Assembly (NCBI GenBank): GCA_000437755.1
Contig: FR900125.1
Coordinates: 4,580-12,831 of the forward strand
DNA length: 8,252 bases
Reading direction: 5' to 3'
DNA from: Roseburia sp. CAG:303
GTDB lineage: Bacteria; Bacillota; Clostridia; Lachnospirales; Lachnospiraceae
Shown in pieces: positions 5,808 to 8,252 of this stretch. The notes below the pieces were generated by a model. The model saw only the letters and a list, made by a program, of their open reading frames with translations. It searched no databases and was not told the origin of the DNA. Within the stretch, counting starts at the first letter, position 1. Each line of letters begins with the position of its first letter. The position numbers and the translations under genes are program-made.

Positions 5808-7142
5808 TTAAGCAATTTCGTTTTCTTTACTGGATGTAACAATCTCTTTCAGCTGTCCGGATACATCGCTTACCTGGTAAAATACCCGGTCCATATCCTG
5901 AAGCAGTGATTCCTGTGTATCAAGCCGCTTGCGGATATCCGAAACCATCTCAGAGGAATGTTCCATGAGTGTAGTCATGTGTTCTGATTTTTCAACTACA
6001 CCATTTACGGAATTTTTGGTTTCCTGACTGCTTCCAAAGATATCCTCTGCTGTCTGAAGGGATGTTTTCTGGATGTTTCCCAGATTCTCAGCTTCTGTTC
6101 GGGCAACACGGATTTTTTCCAGACCAGTTTCTACGGACTGGCTGCCTTTGAGAATGGATGTGCTGGCATCGGCGACGCTCTGACGGATGCCTTCTACATG
6201 GTTTGTGATGCTGCCGACAGCATCGTGTGACTGTTCGGCAAGTTTGCGGACTTCTTCAGCAACTACGGCAAATCCTTTTCCGTTTTCACCGGCACGGGCA
6301 GCTTCAATAGAAGCATTCAGGGATAAAAGACTTGTCTGGTTTGCAATGGCAATAATAGTATTGGTCAATTCTTCAATATGCTGCACGCGGTTTTCCAGAA
6401 TCTGGATAGTCTGTAAAGTTTCGTCTGTGGACTGGCTGATAACATCCATGCTGGACACGGCATCATCCATCACCTGTATGTAGGAGTGTGTGCTTTCGTA
6501 AGTTTGAGTTGCGACCTCCTTCATATTATTTGTCTTTGTAATAATCATATCAATGGAATCTGCCATTTTCTGGATTTCTTCCACGGTATCATGTACATAT
6601 TCCTGATTGCTTCTGCAGTCATCCATTGTCTGTTTGGCAAAATCAGCGACAACTGCATTGCCGGTGCGGCTCTGTTCAAGAGCATCATGAAGCTGGTTTA
6701 CAGAATCTACGAGATTTCCGGAAGCATCGTCACAATTATCAAGGACAGCCTGAAGCTTGTCCTTATCTTGAACACTTTCCAGCAGAGTACGGGTTGCTTT
6801 GCTGATGGAGATACAAACTGCGGACAATGCGATATATTCAATGGTAAATCCCATGACATAACCACGGAACCAGTTCATGGCGGTATCGCCTTCGCTGAGT
6901 GTTACATTGTGAGACCGGAAAAATACGGCAACAACCAGACAGAGATAGCCGAGAATCGCCATATTTTTTGTAAATTTCGCATCAAAATACATACAACTGA
7001 TGGCAAGGGCAAGAATGTAAGTGATGTAAATACCGATATTAGAATTGCTTCCCATCAGTGCAATCACAAGAGAAAGTGAAATAATGCTGATGTATTTCAG
7101 TGCCTGTACAGAAATATTGAAATGTTTCAGTGCAGTTGGCAT
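5808..7142 (-). CDS. Methyl-accepting chemotaxis protein with short membrane domain
   Basis: A 444-residue receptor. Hydrophobic segments at about 16-30, 37-53, 61-76 and 95-113 are followed by a signalling coiled coil (about 120-440). The tip is fully conserved: QTSLLSLNASIEAARAGENG (269-288), then KGFAVVAEEVRKLAEQS (289-305), so CheW/CheA coupling is likely. There is no extracellular ligand domain and no CheR-docking pentapeptide. Compared with the other receptor in this window, the segment ending YFDAKFTKN lines up with that protein's fourth TM (FFLDTKM). This one therefore seems to lack about two N-terminal TM segments. An in-frame TAA two codons before the ATG excludes an upstream start, and there is no SD. 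The promoter lies immediately before the ATG, so the mRNA looks leaderless. Its stimulus is unknown. Confidence 0.9.
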   Translation of the reverse strand: MPTALKHFNISVQALKYISIISLSLVIALMGSNSNIGIYITYILALAISCMYFDAKFTKNMAILGYLCLVVAVFFRSHNVTLSEGDTAMNWFRGYVMGFTIEYIALSAVCISISKATRTLLESVQDKDKLQAVLDNCDDASGNLVDSVNQLHDALEQSRTGNAVVADFAKQTMDDCRSNQEYVHDTVEEIQKMADSIDMIITKTNNMKEVATQTYESTHSYIQVMDDAVSSMDVISQSTDETLQTIQILENRVQHIEELTNTIIAIANQTSLLSLNASIEAARAGENGKGFAVVAEEVRKLAEQSHDAVGSITNHVEGIRQSVADASTSILKGSQSVETGLEKIRVARTEAENLGNIQKTSLQTAEDIFGSSQETKNSVNGVVEKSEHMTTLMEHSSEMVSDIRKRLDTQESLLQDMDRVFYQVSDVSGQLKEIVTSSKENEIA

Positions 7143-7147
7143 GAATA

Positions 7148-7176
7148 ATTATACTATATCAGAAAATAATTATCAA
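7148..7176 (-). promoter_or_regulatory. Promoter placing transcription start at the MCP start codon
   Basis: On the minus strand TTGATA (7176-7171) and TATAAT (7153-7148) are 17 bases apart. Only five bases (TATTC) separate the -10 box from the ATG at 7142, so initiation at the usual 6-7 bases would fall on the A or T of the start codon. An inverted repeat (GATGTAT/ATACATC, 7186-7192 and 7208-7214) lies just upstream and could be an operator. Confidence 0.65.
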
Positions 7177-7314
7177 GATATAAACGATGTATCTTACAGG
7201 GTAAAATATACATCTTAGAGTGTAGTGTTAAATCAGAAAAATAAAAGAGACCCATGTATATCACTGCCAGCCAATGCTATCATACATATCTGTACTAGGA
7301 ATTCGCTAGATTAA

Positions 7315-7343
7315 TTGACAAAAATCTAAAAAAATAATATAAT
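7315..7343 (+). promoter_or_regulatory. Consensus sigma-A promoter for the ABC permease gene
   Basis: A perfect TTGACA (7315-7320) and a perfect TATAAT (7338-7343) are spaced by 17 bases in A-rich sequence. Transcription should begin near 7350, giving a leader of about 50 bases with no evident hairpin. It closely resembles the KAS III operon promoter at 1000-1028, sharing TTGACAAAAAT and ATATAATTA. Confidence 0.85.
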
Positions 7344-7398
7344 TACATAGACTATATACATTCTTAAGCAAAAAATCTGAAGATAGGAGGTTGATAAA

Positions 7399-8252
7399 AT
7401 GCTAAAAAATGCTATAGCATATATTTTAAGAAAAAGAAATAGAACAATTATAGTATTTATTATTTTAACAGTAGTTCTCTCTTGTTTATATTCATGTTTG
7501 AATATAACAAAATCAACAAATAACTTAGAAAAAAACTTATACAAGATTTCAAATACATCATTATCAATAACTAAAAATAATGGTGATACTTTTGAAACTA
7601 ATCAGTTTAATGAATTAGATAATATAAAAGAAATAAAAGAAATTATCACTAAGTATGATGGACTTGCTAGAACTACAAACATCAAAGTTGTAGATGGAAC
7701 ACAATTAGTAGAACGGGATGATTTATCAGATGAATTTAAAAATATGCTTTCCGTAGAAGCTACTAATAATAGTGAAAAGGATAATTTATTCAATAGTGGT
7801 GTTTTCACTATTATAAAAGGCAGACATATTAATAATAATGATAGAGGAAAAATTCTTATTCATAATGAACTTGCAGAAAAAAACAACCTAAAACTTAATG
7901 ATAAAATCAAACTTGAATTAATTGATTTTAATAATAGTGAAAAGAGATCAGAATATGAGTTTGAGATAATTGGAATCTTTTCCGGTAAAAAGCAAGAAAA
8001 ATATACTGGGTTATCATCAGATTTTAGTGAGAATATGGTATTTATTGATTATGAATCAAGCCAAAAAGTATTAAACAAACCTGAAAATAACAAAATCGTT
8101 AATGAACTTGCAATATTTTCAGACAGTTCAGAAAATACAAAGATAGCATTAAATAAAATTAAAAAAATTAACATTGATTGGTCACAATTCAATGTTTCAA
8201 GTGATAACCATGTATTCGAAGAAACACTAGAGTCTATAGATGGAATAAAAAA
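7399..8252 (+). CDS. ABC exporter permease, FtsX/MacB (Vex-like) family, 5' part
   Basis: The frame is open from ATG 7399 to the window end, 284 codons so far; TAGGAGG (7384-7390) lies 8 bases upstream. The protein starts MLKNAIAYILRKRNRT, then has one membrane segment (about 16-35), then a long polar domain with blocks such as GVFTIIKGRHI and FEIIGIFSG. This is the pattern of the MacB-type periplasmic core domain in permeases of type VII ABC exporters, whose remaining TM segments and FtsX domain would lie beyond the edge. The N-terminus recalls the Vex1/Vex3 permeases of Gram-positive bacteria, which work with an ATPase and often sit beside a two-component system; those genes would be expected downstream. 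The substrate is unknown. The coding sequence is markedly richer in A/T and Asn/Lys codons than the MATE and second MCP genes, which suggests horizontal acquisition. Confidence 0.82.
   Translation, partial: MLKNAIAYILRKRNRTIIVFIILTVVLSCLYSCLNITKSTNNLEKNLYKISNTSLSITKNNGDTFETNQFNELDNIKEIKEIITKYDGLARTTNIKVVDGTQLVERDDLSDEFKNMLSVEATNNSEKDNLFNSGVFTIIKGRHINNNDRGKILIHNELAEKNNLKLNDKIKLELIDFNNSEKRSEYEFEIIGIFSGKKQEKYTGLSSDFSENMVFIDYESSQKVLNKPENNKIVNELAIFSDSSENTKIALNKIKKINIDWSQFNVSSDNHVFEETLESIDGIK

Noticed and set aside
6486..7079. 197-codon plus-strand ORF opposite the second MCP
   Set aside because: It is a shadow of the MCP gene, with no SD and no recognisable domain.
1..8252. CRISPR array, tRNA or rRNA genes
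   Set aside because: No regularly spaced direct repeats, cloverleaf with CCA end or rRNA-like sequence was seen on either strand.

Overview
The window comes from an AT-rich, low-GC Gram-positive genome. Strong GGAGG-type ribosome binding sites, near-consensus sigma-A promoters (TTGACA-17-TATAAT, seen twice), a leucine-rich-repeat surface protein and a NifX-like protein with a Cys/His tail together suggest a gut Clostridia member, probably Lachnospiraceae. That placement is inference; no rRNA or other taxonomic marker is present.

Layout: (1) 1-615, minus strand: 5' part of a secreted LRR-type surface protein, broken by one extra base in a run of seven G/C. (2) 1000-4165, plus strand: a transcription unit that starts with a consensus promoter, a possible 28-codon leader ORF and a terminator-like hairpin. 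It continues with a divergent KAS III (FabH-like) enzyme whose catalytic His position is Ser, a 6-TM chemoreceptor-type protein with no large external sensor domain, and an internally deleted NifX/NifB-family protein. It ends in a long hairpin. (3) 4195-5788, plus strand: a MATE-family exporter behind its own promoter and a leader of two tandem hairpins. The two hairpin loops share the motif AGCGTAARTCC, and the second hairpin ends in an intrinsic terminator just before the gene. (4) 5808-7176, minus strand: a second membrane chemoreceptor, convergent with the MATE gene and sharing a bidirectional terminator. Its promoter lies so close to the ATG that the mRNA appears leaderless, and its membrane part looks shorter than that of the first receptor. 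(5) 7315-8252, plus strand: a consensus promoter and the 5' part of an ABC exporter permease of the FtsX/MacB/Vex type, in very AT-rich sequence.

The best candidate for something undescribed is the KAS III-like enzyme placed stop-to-SD against a membrane MCP, downstream of a possible attenuator. One reading is a module in which an acyl-derived small molecule is made and sensed by neighbouring gene products. That link is inference from gene order. The tandem-hairpin leader of the MATE gene is the second candidate, as a possible ligand-responsive attenuator.
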